Source of the DNA: Syntrophales bacterium | GTDB lineage: Bacteria > Desulfobacterota > Syntrophia > Syntrophales > UBA5619 | Direction of reading: 5' to 3' | NCBI GenBank assembly: GCA_023229765.1 | Contig: JALNYO010000003.1 | Span: forward strand, 90,749-154,748 | DNA: 64,000 nucleotides | Shown here: positions 43,289-52,307 of the stretch, in pieces | How the letters are laid out: the number at the start of each line of letters is the position of its first letter | Position numbering within the stretch: the stretch's first letter is position 1 | Program-made: the position numbers and the translations under genes | The notes under the pieces: model-generated | Database searches by the model: none | The model's input: only the letters and a program-made list of their open reading frames with translations | What the model was told of the DNA's origin: nothing

Positions 43289-44854
43289 ATGGTCACCAGG
43301 ATTAAGCGAATTGCCAATTCTATCGGTGTAAAGTTCTTTATTCTTCTGGTTTTTCTGCTGATAATTGCGTTCGGGGTTATCATATATGTAAACGTTTATT
43401 TACTGACCGACCATTTCCGAATTGATGCCGTCAGCAATGCCGTCAAGGTGAGTAATCTGATAAAAAGGGCTACTTACTACAGCATGCTGGAGAACCGCCG
43501 TTCCGACTTGACAAATACGATTGTAAATATCGGGAAGGAACAGGAGTTCCGGGGGATCAGGATCTACAACAAGATCGGTGTGATCACCTTTTCAGACAAG
43601 CCGGAGGAGGTTGGCAAGGTTGCGGATAAAAGGGCGGAGCAGTGTTATGTTTGTCACGCAGAGGAGCCGGCGAAAGGGGTTGTCCCGACCAAAGACCTGA
43701 CGAGGACATTCACATCCAGTGACGGATCACGCGTTATGGGACTTATCAGTCCGATTGAGAATTCGCCGGAATGTTTTAATGCAGCCTGTCATGCCCACGC
43801 CCCGCAAGACGGTCTGCTGGGGATTCTGGATGTTAAATTGTCTTTGAAGGATGGGGACGGGAGGATTATTGTAACACGTAACAAGATGATCCTCTATTCG
43901 GCTTTGCTTATCTTGATTACCGTTTTAGTGAAGGGATATTTCATCCGCAGGATGATCCATAATCCCATTAAAAAACTGAATGACGCGACCAAAGAGGTAG
44001 CCAATCTCAACCTTGAATACAGGGTGGAGATAAATTCCAGCGATGAACTAGGCAACTTGGCAAAATCATTTAATAATATGACTGCTCAGATCCGTGAAGA
44101 GTCTCTGGAACTCGAGAAAACGCAGGCGCAGTTGATAATGGCGGAGAAGATGGCTTCGATGGGGGAGCTGTCGGCGATGGTTGCCCATGAGATAAACAAT
44201 CCCCTTTCAGGGATTTTGTCCTACGCCAAGGTTTCGTCCCGGTATCTTGAGCGGGGCGATAATGACCCTGAGGCGTTGGAGGCGGTAAGAAAGAATCTCG
44301 CTTTTATCAGCGAGGAGACGAAGCGGTGCGGCAATATTGTCAAGAGCCTGCTGATATTTTCCCGCCGTGGTTCCGGCGATTTTAAGGAAGAGCATTTAAA
44401 CGGAATCATCGAGAACAGCATTATGGTAATAGACCATAGCGTCAAGATGAAGGAGCTCCATCTGGTCAAGGAATTGGGGGAAGGGGATGATCTGATCTAT
44501 TGCGATGCCGGGGGCATTCAGCAGGTTTTTGTGGCTCTGATCGTCAACGCTATCGAGGCGACGCCCCCCGGAGGGACGATCATGATAACAACCGACTGCA
44601 CGACCCTCAAAGAGAGTGTCGTGGTTACTGTTTCCGATACCGGCAAGGGTATCCCCGATACGATTTTCCCCCATATCTTTGAACCGTTTGTCTCGACTAA
44701 AACGAAGGGCACCGGGCTGGGTCTTTCAGTTGTTTATGGTATTGTGCAGCAACATGGCGGTTCTATTGACGTTAAAACAACGGTGGGAGAGGGCGCCGTT
44801 TTTACCGTCTTTTTGCCCCGGAATCCGACTGCAGTCGGAAATGACAATACATGA
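43289..44854 (+). CDS. Haem-binding sensor histidine kinase, copy 2
   Basis: About 521 residues from ATG 43289 (AAGGG upstream; a TTG at 43247 is possible). Same architecture as copy 1: helix, periplasmic domain with CYVCH and CFNAACH, helix, HAMP, DHp with VAHEINNPLSG, ATPase. From QLIMAEKMASMG onward about 110 residues are identical to copy 1, while the sensor domain differs at scattered sites and the pre-DHp coiled coil is about 14 residues shorter. This looks like a tandem duplication with selection or gene conversion on the kinase core. The response regulator start lies 22 bp after the stop. Confidence 0.92.
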   Translation: MVTRIKRIANSIGVKFFILLVFLLIIAFGVIIYVNVYLLTDHFRIDAVSNAVKVSNLIKRATYYSMLENRRSDLTNTIVNIGKEQEFRGIRIYNKIGVITFSDKPEEVGKVADKRAEQCYVCHAEEPAKGVVPTKDLTRTFTSSDGSRVMGLISPIENSPECFNAACHAHAPQDGLLGILDVKLSLKDGDGRIIVTRNKMILYSALLILITVLVKGYFIRRMIHNPIKKLNDATKEVANLNLEYRVEINSSDELGNLAKSFNNMTAQIREESLELEKTQAQLIMAEKMASMGELSAMVAHEINNPLSGILSYAKVSSRYLERGDNDPEALEAVRKNLAFISEETKRCGNIVKSLLIFSRRGSGDFKEEHLNGIIENSIMVIDHSVKMKELHLVKELGEGDDLIYCDAGGIQQVFVALIVNAIEATPPGGTIMITTDCTTLKESVVVTVSDTGKGIPDTIFPHIFEPFVSTKTKGTGLGLSVVYGIVQQHGGSIDVKTTVGEGAVFTVFLPRNPTAVGNDNT

Positions 44855-44876
44855 TAAATACTTAAGGAGATTGTCT

Positions 44877-46250
44877 GTGAAACCTGAAGAGATAGGAATA
44901 TTGATTGTTGACGACGAGGCATCCGTAAGGGACTCCCTTTATCAGTGGTTCAAGGCTGATGGCTACCGGGTGGACACCGCTGATGAAGGGGCAACAGCCT
45001 TGAAAAGACTCCAGGAAACCGCTTGGGACATTGTCTTGCTGGATATCAAGATGCCCGGCATGGACGGGATAGAGCTTCAGAAACGCATAAAAGAAATTGA
45101 TAATAATATCGTAACAATTATCATGACCGCTTACGCCTCCGTTGATACGGCGATCCAGGGTCTGAAAGACGGCGCCTTTGATTACATAACCAAACCGATC
45201 GATCCTGATGATCTGAGCCGCCTGATTAGGAACGCTGTCGAAAAAAGAAGACTAATAACGGAGAATATTCAGCTTCGCCAGCACATAGAAGAATTATTGC
45301 TGCCGGAGGAAGTCGTGGGAGAGAGCCAGGCAATAAAAAAGGTTATGGATATGGTGGACACAGTCTCCAGAACTGATTCTACCGTTATGGTTCTTGGGGA
45401 AAGTGGAACCGGGAAAGAGCTTATCGCCCGGGCAATACACAGCCGCAGTTCCCGCAGATATTTTCCCATTATTGCCATTAACTGCGGCGCTTATACCGAG
45501 GGATTGCTGGAAAGCGAGCTGTTTGGCCATGAAAAGGGTTCCTTTACCGGGGCAATGTACAGAAGAAAGGGTAAACTCGAGATGGCCGATAAAGGCACAC
45601 TGTTTTTAGATGAGGTCGGCAATATCAGCGAAAAGATGCAGATGGATCTTTTGCGTGTGATCGAGACCAAGAAATTCACCAGACTGGGGGGAGACAAGAC
45701 GATTGACGTCGATTTCCGAATTATTTGTGCGACCAACAAAAATCTGGAGAAGGCCATTAAGGATGGCAGTTTCCGTGAGGATCTCTATTACCGTTTGAAT
45801 GTATTTTCCATTGTTTTGCCGACGCTGAAGGAACGGAGAGAGGATATCCCGTTAATTGCCAGATATTTTCTGAAGCAGTACGCCCAGTCAATGAACAAGG
45901 ATGTTGTTGACTTTTCCCCGCAAGCCAGGGAGGCCTTTACCGGATACGATTGGCCGGGAAACATCAGAGAATTGAGAAATGCGGTTGAAAGAGCGGTTGT
46001 GGTGGCAAAAGGGAAATATATTAAGGTTGACGACATTTGCTTTCCCGTTCCCGCCACTGGCGCGATAGTTTCAGGAGAGGTGGAATCCCTGGAAGAGATA
46101 GAAAGAAAGCACATATTAAAAATTTTAAATCAGACGAAGGGAAATATTGCCCAGGCGGCCGAGATTCTTGGAATCAGTCGGCTTACCCTTTACAATAAAA
46201 TTGAGAAATACGGTTTTCGGAGAGATGACCTTAATAAACAGTATCTGTGA
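44877..46250 (+). CDS. Sigma-54-dependent response regulator (NtrC family)
   Basis: 457 residues from GTG 44877, which has AAGGAG seven bases upstream. An in-frame ATG at 44841 inside the kinase gene is less likely. Receiver domain with acidic DDE and phospho-Asp at ~D56 in LLDIKMPGMDG. AAA+ domain with Walker A GESGTGKE, the sigma-54-contacting loop GSFTGAM, GTLFLDEVGNI, and FREDLYYRLNVFSIVLP. Fis-type helix-turn-helix at the end (AAEILGISRLTLYNKIEKYG). It should be phosphorylated by one or both haem kinases and drive sigma-54 promoters. It overlaps the archaemetzincin start. Confidence 0.95.
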   Translation: MKPEEIGILIVDDEASVRDSLYQWFKADGYRVDTADEGATALKRLQETAWDIVLLDIKMPGMDGIELQKRIKEIDNNIVTIIMTAYASVDTAIQGLKDGAFDYITKPIDPDDLSRLIRNAVEKRRLITENIQLRQHIEELLLPEEVVGESQAIKKVMDMVDTVSRTDSTVMVLGESGTGKELIARAIHSRSSRRYFPIIAINCGAYTEGLLESELFGHEKGSFTGAMYRRKGKLEMADKGTLFLDEVGNISEKMQMDLLRVIETKKFTRLGGDKTIDVDFRIICATNKNLEKAIKDGSFREDLYYRLNVFSIVLPTLKERREDIPLIARYFLKQYAQSMNKDVVDFSPQAREAFTGYDWPGNIRELRNAVERAVVVAKGKYIKVDDICFPVPATGAIVSGEVESLEEIERKHILKILNQTKGNIAQAAEILGISRLTLYNKIEKYGFRRDDLNKQYL

Positions 46251-46834
46251 TGCCCTTTATTTATATCGTGCCAATTGAGCTTGAAGACCATTCTTTCCTC
46301 GAAACGTTGGAAGTGTTGATTTCTGACATTTTTCATATGAGGACAAAGAGGGGCGAATTCAAAGTCAATCTGCAGGAAGTATTTGATGCAAGAAGATCGC
46401 AATACAACTCTTCACTGGTGCTTCAGCAACTGATAGCGAATCCTCCCCGCGATGCGGAAAAGATACTGGGGGTTCTCGACGTGGATCTTTTTATCCCCAT
46501 TCTCACCTTCGTTTTTGGAGAGGCGCAACTGGGGGGAACAGGCGCAGTGGTGTCGATGCAGCGCCTCCATAACCGTTTCTACGGGATGGCTGAAGACAGG
46601 GAACTAACGGCCAGACGTCTGCTGAAAGAGGCAGTTCATGAATTGGGGCATACCTTTGGTCTTATCCACTGCTCGCAGCCTGGATGTGTGATGAATTCCT
46701 CCACCTATGCCGAGAATATTGATCAGAAGTCATCAGGATTCTGCCCGTTATGTCAGAAGGGCATAAAAAAAGAAGAACCCCCGCGCGCCGCCCACAGGCT
46801 GTTCACTTTTCCCTGGTGGAATAAGAAAGATTGA
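46250..46834 (+). CDS. Archaemetzincin family zinc metalloprotease
   Basis: 194 residues. The extended zinc site is HELGHTFGLIHC (HExxHxxGxxHC), followed by VMNSS (the Met-turn) and a second zinc site with CPLCQ at the end, which together define archaemetzincins. The N-terminus IYIVPIELEDHSFLETL and the central FVFGEAQLGGTGAVVSMQRL also fit. It is cytoplasmic with no signal peptide. Its ATG overlaps the response regulator TGA by one base, implying coupled translation. The natural substrate of the family is unknown. Confidence 0.93.
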   Translation: MPFIYIVPIELEDHSFLETLEVLISDIFHMRTKRGEFKVNLQEVFDARRSQYNSSLVLQQLIANPPRDAEKILGVLDVDLFIPILTFVFGEAQLGGTGAVVSMQRLHNRFYGMAEDRELTARRLLKEAVHELGHTFGLIHCSQPGCVMNSSTYAENIDQKSSGFCPLCQKGIKKEEPPRAAHRLFTFPWWNKKD

Positions 46835-46914
46835 ATTTAGTGATTTTACGGGATTTTGGCAATAAGGATACCGGAAATTCAGAGATTGCTCTTATCTTAA
46901 CCCTGTGAATGTTC

Positions 46915-47562
46915 TTATTCCTCTTCCTCCGAGACCTCTTCATAGCCGACGATCATGGATTTGATATGATCAAAAATATGATGTCCCATGGTTGTCATGT
47001 AGAGATGGACAAGAAAGTTTAACAGGCAGAGGTAAGCGGCGATAACGTGCAGGGCGTCCAACATACGGATACCGCCGAAATGTTCTATTGTCTCCCTGAA
47101 GAAGAAGATGTCGCTGAAGAGAACGCCGCTGATAATCAGGACAAGAACGACAAACGGCAGGACTATCCCGTACGTGAGTTTTTGCAAAGGGTTGAACTTC
47201 CCCTCCGGTGTGGAGACGAAGGGATTCTTTTCCCCTTTGAACAAACCGATCACATAATAGCGAGCCTGTCTTATCATAACGGGTATATCGGATGGACGAA
47301 AGAGGTAGTGCCGTAGGTAACTGCCGCTGATAATAACATATACGAGCCAGAAGAGGAAAGATGCAGCCAACGCAAATCCGGCGTATTTATGGATTAAAAC
47401 GGCGTTAGTGTAATTGGGAAACCATATGCCGAGGCTTTTTGCGAGAGTCTCAGTGCCAGGCGCCCGGAGCTGGATTCCGGTAATCGTCAGCAGAATGATA
47501 ATAGCGGCGTTAATCCAATGCCAGCAGCGGATGGTGAATGTATGCAGATAAACCTTCTTCAT
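46915..47562 (-). CDS. Cytochrome b561-type membrane subunit
   Basis: 215 residues from the ATG at 47562, which overlaps the stop of the 13-haem cytochrome gene by 4 bp (a longer frame to 47685 is a shadow). Four to five helices carry conserved histidines: HTFTIRCWHWINAAIIILLTITG, LIHKYAGFALAASFLFWLVYV, ALHVIAAYLCLLNFLVHLYM. The pattern matches the di-haem cytochrome b subunits of Ni/Fe-hydrogenase, formate dehydrogenase or thiosulfate reductase. It probably links the quinone pool to the neighbouring multihaem protein. An acidic tail ends EEVSEEEE. Confidence 0.9.
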   Translation of the reverse strand: MKKVYLHTFTIRCWHWINAAIIILLTITGIQLRAPGTETLAKSLGIWFPNYTNAVLIHKYAGFALAASFLFWLVYVIISGSYLRHYLFRPSDIPVMIRQARYYVIGLFKGEKNPFVSTPEGKFNPLQKLTYGIVLPFVVLVLIISGVLFSDIFFFRETIEHFGGIRMLDALHVIAAYLCLLNFLVHLYMTTMGHHIFDHIKSMIVGYEEVSEEEE

Positions 47563-49223
47563 CGCTTTACCACCAATATTCTTAAGAGGGCATGAACCAT
47601 GCACCCGAGCAAAGCCAGAATCAGCAGACAGATGCCGGCCAGGTCTATGAGCTTGAACCCGAGCCCTTTGATGTAAGACGTCCAATCTGCCGGTGCCTTG
47701 TGGATGAGTATGGATATATCATCCTTGGTAATTTTTTGTTCACCAAGCAGATAAATATCCATGGCCATCGCCAATGGATAGGTTGACAAAAGCGTGCCCT
47801 TTACCGGTGCGTAAAAATGCGCTTCCTTGCCGGGGAGGTTTAGATAGACCGAATTGTAAAAGGATGCTTGAGCTGAATGGCAAACGACGCAGTCCTTCTC
47901 TCTGAGTCGGGTAACCGAATAGTCATGATGGACCTTTGTAACAACAATCTCTGCGTCAATCGATACGCCGTTATTCATTTTTTGGTTCAAGTCTTTCAGC
48001 AAACTGCCTATATCTTTGCCCTTTAGGATGTCTTCGGTATATTTATTGATCACCGAACTCACCTTTATGTCATGGCCAAACGCCCCCTCAAAATCTGCAT
48101 AGGTCAATGCCGTTTTTTTATCCCCATTCTTCTTTTGGAAAAAAAAGACCATACTTTTTTCCGAGCCGGGGCTGTGACAAGATGTGCATTCAAGGTATTT
48201 AAAGTGGAGAGCGGTATTAGGCAGCCATTTATGTTTGGAAATATAATCTTTATGGCAACGTGAGCAGACCGCTACCCTCTCCCTTGCATTATACTCCTTA
48301 TACGATTTTATCAGGTGAGGGTTGTGGCAGTCAGTGCAGAGGGCGGAATCTTGTTTGCCGTGGAGAGAATTCTTGTAGGTATGATAGACATTCTCGTGGC
48401 AAAGGATGCACACCCCGTCGGATATTTTTTGCTGGGAGGTATGACAATCTGTGCAGGTAACGCCTTGTTTTCCGTGGACAGTTTTTTCGAAATCGTGCAA
48501 CGACGGAAACTCAGGAATAAAAACCCCCGGCTCCATCTGAATACTGTAGCCTGCTTCACCGTTAATCTTTGCCGTGGCGTTTGCAAACCTTGTTCTTTTT
48601 TCGTGACATTCACTGCAGTCCGCAGGTTTGGGCGTGATGCCATGGATATTTCCGTAAGACCAGTATTGGCGGTCGATACTCGAGCCTTTGAATTTGTGTT
48701 CGAGCAGATACTCCAGGGTATGCCATTCGGTCTCGTCAATGAAACCATTTCCGTCGTTGTCAACATCCTTTTTGTCCAGAAAGGCGCCGGCCGGCAGATT
48801 AATCGTTGCGGTTACCCCGCTTTTTTCAGGTATGCCATGACAGGCAGTACAATTTAACGTTGCCAGATGCTTGGCCCGGGAGGGGAGTGTTGCATGGGAG
48901 GCCTGGGAATGGCAGGATGTGCAATCATTTGCTTTTATTGCTTTGTGTACATTGTGGCAGCTAATACAATCAAGGCCTCTGTCGGTATGAACACTTTTTT
49001 TGAAACTATCTGAAGCTTTGCCGTGGCACTTGCTGCAAACCGGCGGCGCTGGTTTTTCCTTATGGGGAAACGCTGCAATCTCGGTGTGACAATCGTTGCA
49101 GGAGACACCCTTGTGAGAGGCGGTTTTTTTAAATTCTCCATGACAATCGGTGCAATTTTCGTTTGTGGGGAACGCCCATAAGGGCGAGGCGAGGAAAAGA
49201 ACTAACAAAAGAAAAAAACGCAT
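47559..49223 (-). CDS. 13-haem c-type cytochrome with EF-hand-like loop
   Basis: 554 residues from ATG 49223 (GGGGG upstream). The signal peptide is RFFLLLVLFLASPLWAF. Thirteen CxxCH motifs are present (CTDCH first, CVVCH last). Between motifs 6 and 7 is an insert with DVDNDGNGFIDE, a canonical calcium-binding EF-hand loop. A long haem-free stretch (~350-430) lies before the last motif, and a membrane helix (LIDLAGICLLILALLGCMVHALL) ends the protein. Coupled by overlap to the cytochrome b gene. Probably a periplasm-facing quinol oxidase/reductase module. Confidence 0.9.
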   Translation of the reverse strand: MRFFLLLVLFLASPLWAFPTNENCTDCHGEFKKTASHKGVSCNDCHTEIAAFPHKEKPAPPVCSKCHGKASDSFKKSVHTDRGLDCISCHNVHKAIKANDCTSCHSQASHATLPSRAKHLATLNCTACHGIPEKSGVTATINLPAGAFLDKKDVDNDGNGFIDETEWHTLEYLLEHKFKGSSIDRQYWSYGNIHGITPKPADCSECHEKRTRFANATAKINGEAGYSIQMEPGVFIPEFPSLHDFEKTVHGKQGVTCTDCHTSQQKISDGVCILCHENVYHTYKNSLHGKQDSALCTDCHNPHLIKSYKEYNARERVAVCSRCHKDYISKHKWLPNTALHFKYLECTSCHSPGSEKSMVFFFQKKNGDKKTALTYADFEGAFGHDIKVSSVINKYTEDILKGKDIGSLLKDLNQKMNNGVSIDAEIVVTKVHHDYSVTRLREKDCVVCHSAQASFYNSVYLNLPGKEAHFYAPVKGTLLSTYPLAMAMDIYLLGEQKITKDDISILIHKAPADWTSYIKGLGFKLIDLAGICLLILALLGCMVHALLRILVVKR

Positions 49224-49264
49224 ATGCCCCCCGATAAAAACTCCAAAGGCCAACAACGGAGCAC

Positions 49265-49292
49265 ATCATAGGGGTATTTTTTTTTTTGTCAA
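49265..49292 (-). promoter_or_regulatory. Promoter of the 13-haem cytochrome operon
   Basis: TTGACA (49292-49287), 16 bp, TATGAT (49270-49265) on the minus strand, about 42 bp upstream of the ATG at 49223 and inside an A/T-rich tract. The gap 49257-49462 otherwise shows only a plus-strand 23-codon frame at 49366 that I do not call. Confidence 0.7.
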
Positions 49293-49462
49293 GGATATTT
49301 TTTTAAAAAATAAATATTTTTTTAAAATAGATAGTTACATTTTTCGATAGTGGAACAGGGGCAATGTATGAAGTAAAGGTCCACGGCTTCGTGAAATTCC
49401 GGATGCTGGGCTGTGCCTTTATCATTAGGGCGTGATCCAAAGTGCTTCCCAACCCCTGGTTT

Positions 49463-50203
49463 TCATTTTTTTAGGGCCGAAATAAGCTTAGCCGCAACTT
49501 TATCCAGATTTTCCCTTTCCTCGAGATCGAGCACCGAGGATGACTCCAATTGCCGCAAGGTGAGGGAGGAAAGCACCGGTATCGTTGCGGTAAGCGGCGG
49601 GAGTCCCGGAATATCTGGAAGTCGGAAATCTGAAGGCGCCCGATTTATGATAAGCGCCTGACGTTCCAGCCCCATTTGTCTTGCCAGAACGCTGATCCGG
49701 GCCGCTGTCTGCAGACCCCTCATGCTCGGTTCGCTCACCACAATCAGACCATCGACGTATTCTATGGTTCCACGTCCCAAATGTTCAACGCCCGCCTCCA
49801 GATCCACGATTATCCACTGTCTGTTTTCAACTATCAGATGGGCGAGCAGGGCCTTCACTAAGGCATTGGGGGAACAGGCACAGCCGCTTCCGGCGTCGGC
49901 AATGGTACCCATGACCATAAACTTCAAGTTCCCAACCTGTTTGGAAATTTTGTCCGGAAGATCGTCAACCTTGGGATTGATCTGGAAGAAGCCCTCGCCG
50001 ACCCGCTCTTTTATAAGCTCCTTGTTCTGAATCAGCGGTATTGGTATGTCGTTTTCCTTCAGTCCCAGCGCCTGTCCCAGGGACAGGGCCGTGTCGGCAT
50101 CGAGGAGCATAACCTCTTCCCCCTGGCGGGCCAGATAGTCCCCCAGCCAAACCGTTAAGGATGTTTTTCCCACCCCGCCTTTTCCCGCTATCGCAAGCTT
50201 CAT
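49463..50203 (-). CDS. cooC: CooC-like nickel-insertion ATPase (MinD/ParA fold)
   Basis: 246 residues. The deviant Walker A is AIAGKGGVGKTSLTVWLGDYLA, the CooC signature GSGCACSPNALVKALLAHL carries the CxC metal-binding pair of the dimer, and IIVDLEAGVEHLGRGTIEYVDGLIVV is the switch II region. In known systems CooC uses ATP to load nickel into carbon monoxide dehydrogenase. No cooS/acs gene is in the window, so its target is elsewhere or different. A Cys-rich small gene lies 9 bp upstream on the same strand. Confidence 0.9.
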   Translation of the reverse strand: MKLAIAGKGGVGKTSLTVWLGDYLARQGEEVMLLDADTALSLGQALGLKENDIPIPLIQNKELIKERVGEGFFQINPKVDDLPDKISKQVGNLKFMVMGTIADAGSGCACSPNALVKALLAHLIVENRQWIIVDLEAGVEHLGRGTIEYVDGLIVVSEPSMRGLQTAARISVLARQMGLERQALIINRAPSDFRLPDIPGLPPLTATIPVLSSLTLRQLESSSVLDLEERENLDKVAAKLISALKK

Positions 50204-50212
50204 GTCAGCCCC

Positions 50213-50431
50213 CTAACTTTTATTTATGCTGTTTCTTTCGGCTAACTTCCGCCGCTCTCGGGACATCTCCCAGACTAAACACTGCGTTCTGAATTGGCAG
50301 TACAGTTTTGGATCGAGACAGTTGCAGCAGTAAAGTGAATCGGTACATTCGCAACATTCCTGGCAGAATCCCGTCTGGTGTTTTTGGCAGATCGCGATTG
50401 CCTCCCGATCTGGATGTTTTTTGCACTTCAT
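50213..50431 (-). CDS. Cysteine-rich small protein (B-box-like zinc motif)
   Basis: 72 residues with 11 cysteines. The pattern CKKHPDREAIAICQKHQTGFC is followed by CQECCECTDSLYCCNC and two later Cys, resembling a bacterial B-box zinc finger. It is 9 bp upstream of cooC and likely co-transcribed, so a metal-related role is plausible, but this is inference. A second frame over the same DNA is a shadow. Confidence 0.7.
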   Translation of the reverse strand: MKCKKHPDREAIAICQKHQTGFCQECCECTDSLYCCNCLDPKLYCQFRTQCLVWEMSRERRKLAERNSINKS

Positions 50432-51021
50432 CTTAATGTCCTTTTCCCAATAATGCTATCTTTAAATCTTTTTGTGGTAACGCTTAACCTTTAAGCAATC
50501 ATTTAGAGTTAGAGCAAATAATTGCGTAAACCTTTGCACAGCTAACACGATTTACTTCGCCAGTAAACAAAAAAATCTTTCTCCTGCGCAAACCGATTCC
50601 GTTGTGCGTCAGCGAAAAATATTTTTAACTTGACACAATTGCAAAACCATTTGTCATTCCCGAATGTCTCTATCGGGAATATGGTTTTTCAAGCCGTTAG
50701 AACCAGATTCCCGCTCAGAATCGTTGCGGGAATGACAAGAATGGGGAGTTTTGCAATTACCTCTTGACACGAATTTACCGCTTTGGTAGTCTGAAGATGG
50801 TTTTGTCCTGTCAGATAAAAGGCGAAAATAGCGGAATTGTTATTCTCGGCATACAAGTAAAATTAGGAACTTGTGCGTGGAGGACAAATTTACCGCTTTG
50901 GTATTCTCTCGCAAATGTAATTATCCCTTACTTTTGGGATATGTTTGCAGACCTTACTTTCCAAAAGAAAATCACGTCGTAAAAAAGCTTTATAGCTGCA
51001 CTTAACGGTGGAGGTGTTATC
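50432..51021. other. 590-bp intergenic region with mobile element and direct repeats
   Basis: No gene. It contains the 126-bp MITE-like element (50637-50762) and two exact copies of AATTTACCGCTTTGGTA at 50772-50788 and 50887-50903. GGAGG precedes the ATG at 51022. Confidence 0.6.
50637..50762 (+). mobile_element. 126-bp MITE/REPIN-like element, copy 1
   Basis: Ends are inverted (AATTGCAAAAC and GTTTTGCAATT). Two internal hairpins have TTCCCGA...TCGGGAA and TTCCCGC...GCGGGAA arms. 125 of 126 positions match the copy at 52604-52729. It is flanked by the 8-bp direct repeat CTTGACAC at 50629-50636 and 50763-50770, a possible target-site duplication. No coding capacity. Confidence 0.85.
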
Positions 51022-52218
51022 ATGGCTGGGCGTTATTTCCGTTGGTTTACTGCAGGGTTGATCTTTGCGTTTCTGGTGGGTGGCGTTTCCCCGGCTTTTG
51101 CCGTCAAGGTGGGGATAGTTCTGCCTCTTACCGGGGCAGAGTCTAAATTTGGTGAGATTGAGAAAAGATCTTTTGAAATGGCGCTGGAGGAGATAAACAA
51201 AGCCGGCGGCATCAAGGGGGAAAAGCTGGAGTTTGTCATTGCTGACGATACCGGAAACCCTGACGTAGGCCGCACTGTTGTGGAAAGATTGATTGCCAGA
51301 GACAAGGTGGTTATGGTTGGCGGCGGCTACAGCAGTTCTGTCACCTATGCAATCGCCAAGGCCTGCCAGCAAAAAAGGATGCCCTTCCTGGTCAACACCG
51401 GCGCCGCTGATAACATTACGGCCTCCAATTGGGACTATATCTACCGCCTCAATCCTCCGGTAAGTGAATACACCGGGGCGCTCGAATCGCTTTTGACGGA
51501 GGTGATAAAACCCCGGACGGTTGCCATTCTTCATGAGAACACCCTTTTCGGAAACTCGGGCGCCGCTTCTTTTGAGGCTGCCTGTAAGAGATTGGGTTTT
51601 AAGGTTGTCCTCAAAGAGGGTTACGATGCCCTGGGGATCGATTTTAAGCCGCTTTTGTCGAAGGTGAAGCAGCTTAATCCGGATGTCGTTTATATGATCT
51701 CCTACATCATGGATGCCTCTTTGCTCATGAACCAGTCCAAGGAATTGAAAATCACGCCGAAGATGTTCATCGGGGGGGCTGCCGGTTTTACGATGCAGGA
51801 ATTCAAGAACAACACCGGGAATGTCGTCTGTATGCTTATCTCCGCCGCTCCTTGGCATCAGTCGCTGAAATATCCCGGCGCTATGGACTATTTTAACAAG
51901 TTCAAGGGAAAATACAAAACCGATACGGAATACCACGGTGCGGAGGCTTATGCCGCGACATACGTCATCGCCGATGTATTGAAGCGCGCCAAATCATACC
52001 GCAATGAAGATATTAAAAAAGCCTTGTCCGCGACGGACATGATGACCGCATTTGGCCCTGTAAAGTTCATATCTTATGGCAAAATGAAAAATCAGAACAA
52101 GGTGCCGACCTATGTTGTGCAGTGGATAAATGGCAAACTTGAACTTGTTTGGCCTGCCAATATTGCGACCAAAAAGTTAGTTTATCCTGTGGATTGGCTT
52201 AATACCTGGAGATATTAG
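51022..52218 (+). CDS. ABC transporter substrate-binding protein (branched-chain amino acid/LivK type)
   Basis: A 398-residue periplasmic protein. Signal peptide YFRWFTAGLIFAFLVGGVSPAFA; then VGIVLPLTGAESKFGEIEKRSFEMALEEINKAGGIKGEKL and a second lobe with GNVVCMLISAAPWHQSLKYPGAM. It is a type I periplasmic binding fold (Leu/Ile/Val or related amides). No permease or ATPase genes adjoin it, so it may serve a transporter encoded elsewhere. GGAGG nine bases before ATG. Confidence 0.92.
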   Translation: MAGRYFRWFTAGLIFAFLVGGVSPAFAVKVGIVLPLTGAESKFGEIEKRSFEMALEEINKAGGIKGEKLEFVIADDTGNPDVGRTVVERLIARDKVVMVGGGYSSSVTYAIAKACQQKRMPFLVNTGAADNITASNWDYIYRLNPPVSEYTGALESLLTEVIKPRTVAILHENTLFGNSGAASFEAACKRLGFKVVLKEGYDALGIDFKPLLSKVKQLNPDVVYMISYIMDASLLMNQSKELKITPKMFIGGAAGFTMQEFKNNTGNVVCMLISAAPWHQSLKYPGAMDYFNKFKGKYKTDTEYHGAEAYAATYVIADVLKRAKSYRNEDIKKALSATDMMTAFGPVKFISYGKMKNQNKVPTYVVQWINGKLELVWPANIATKKLVYPVDWLNTWRY

Positions 52219-52307
52219 TCGTTATAAATGTTTTGCGTATATTGATGGTGTTTATGTAAATAAAATTAACACTGTCCGAGTTCGTCAGAATATATTTCGC
52301 TGTCGAT

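Noticed and set aside
49366..49437. 23-codon plus-strand ORF (MYEVKVHG...)
   Set aside because: Too short, no ribosome binding site, in an A/T-rich promoter region.
50890..51936. 348-codon minus-strand frame
   Set aside because: Antisense to the substrate-binding protein, which has a signal peptide and family motifs.
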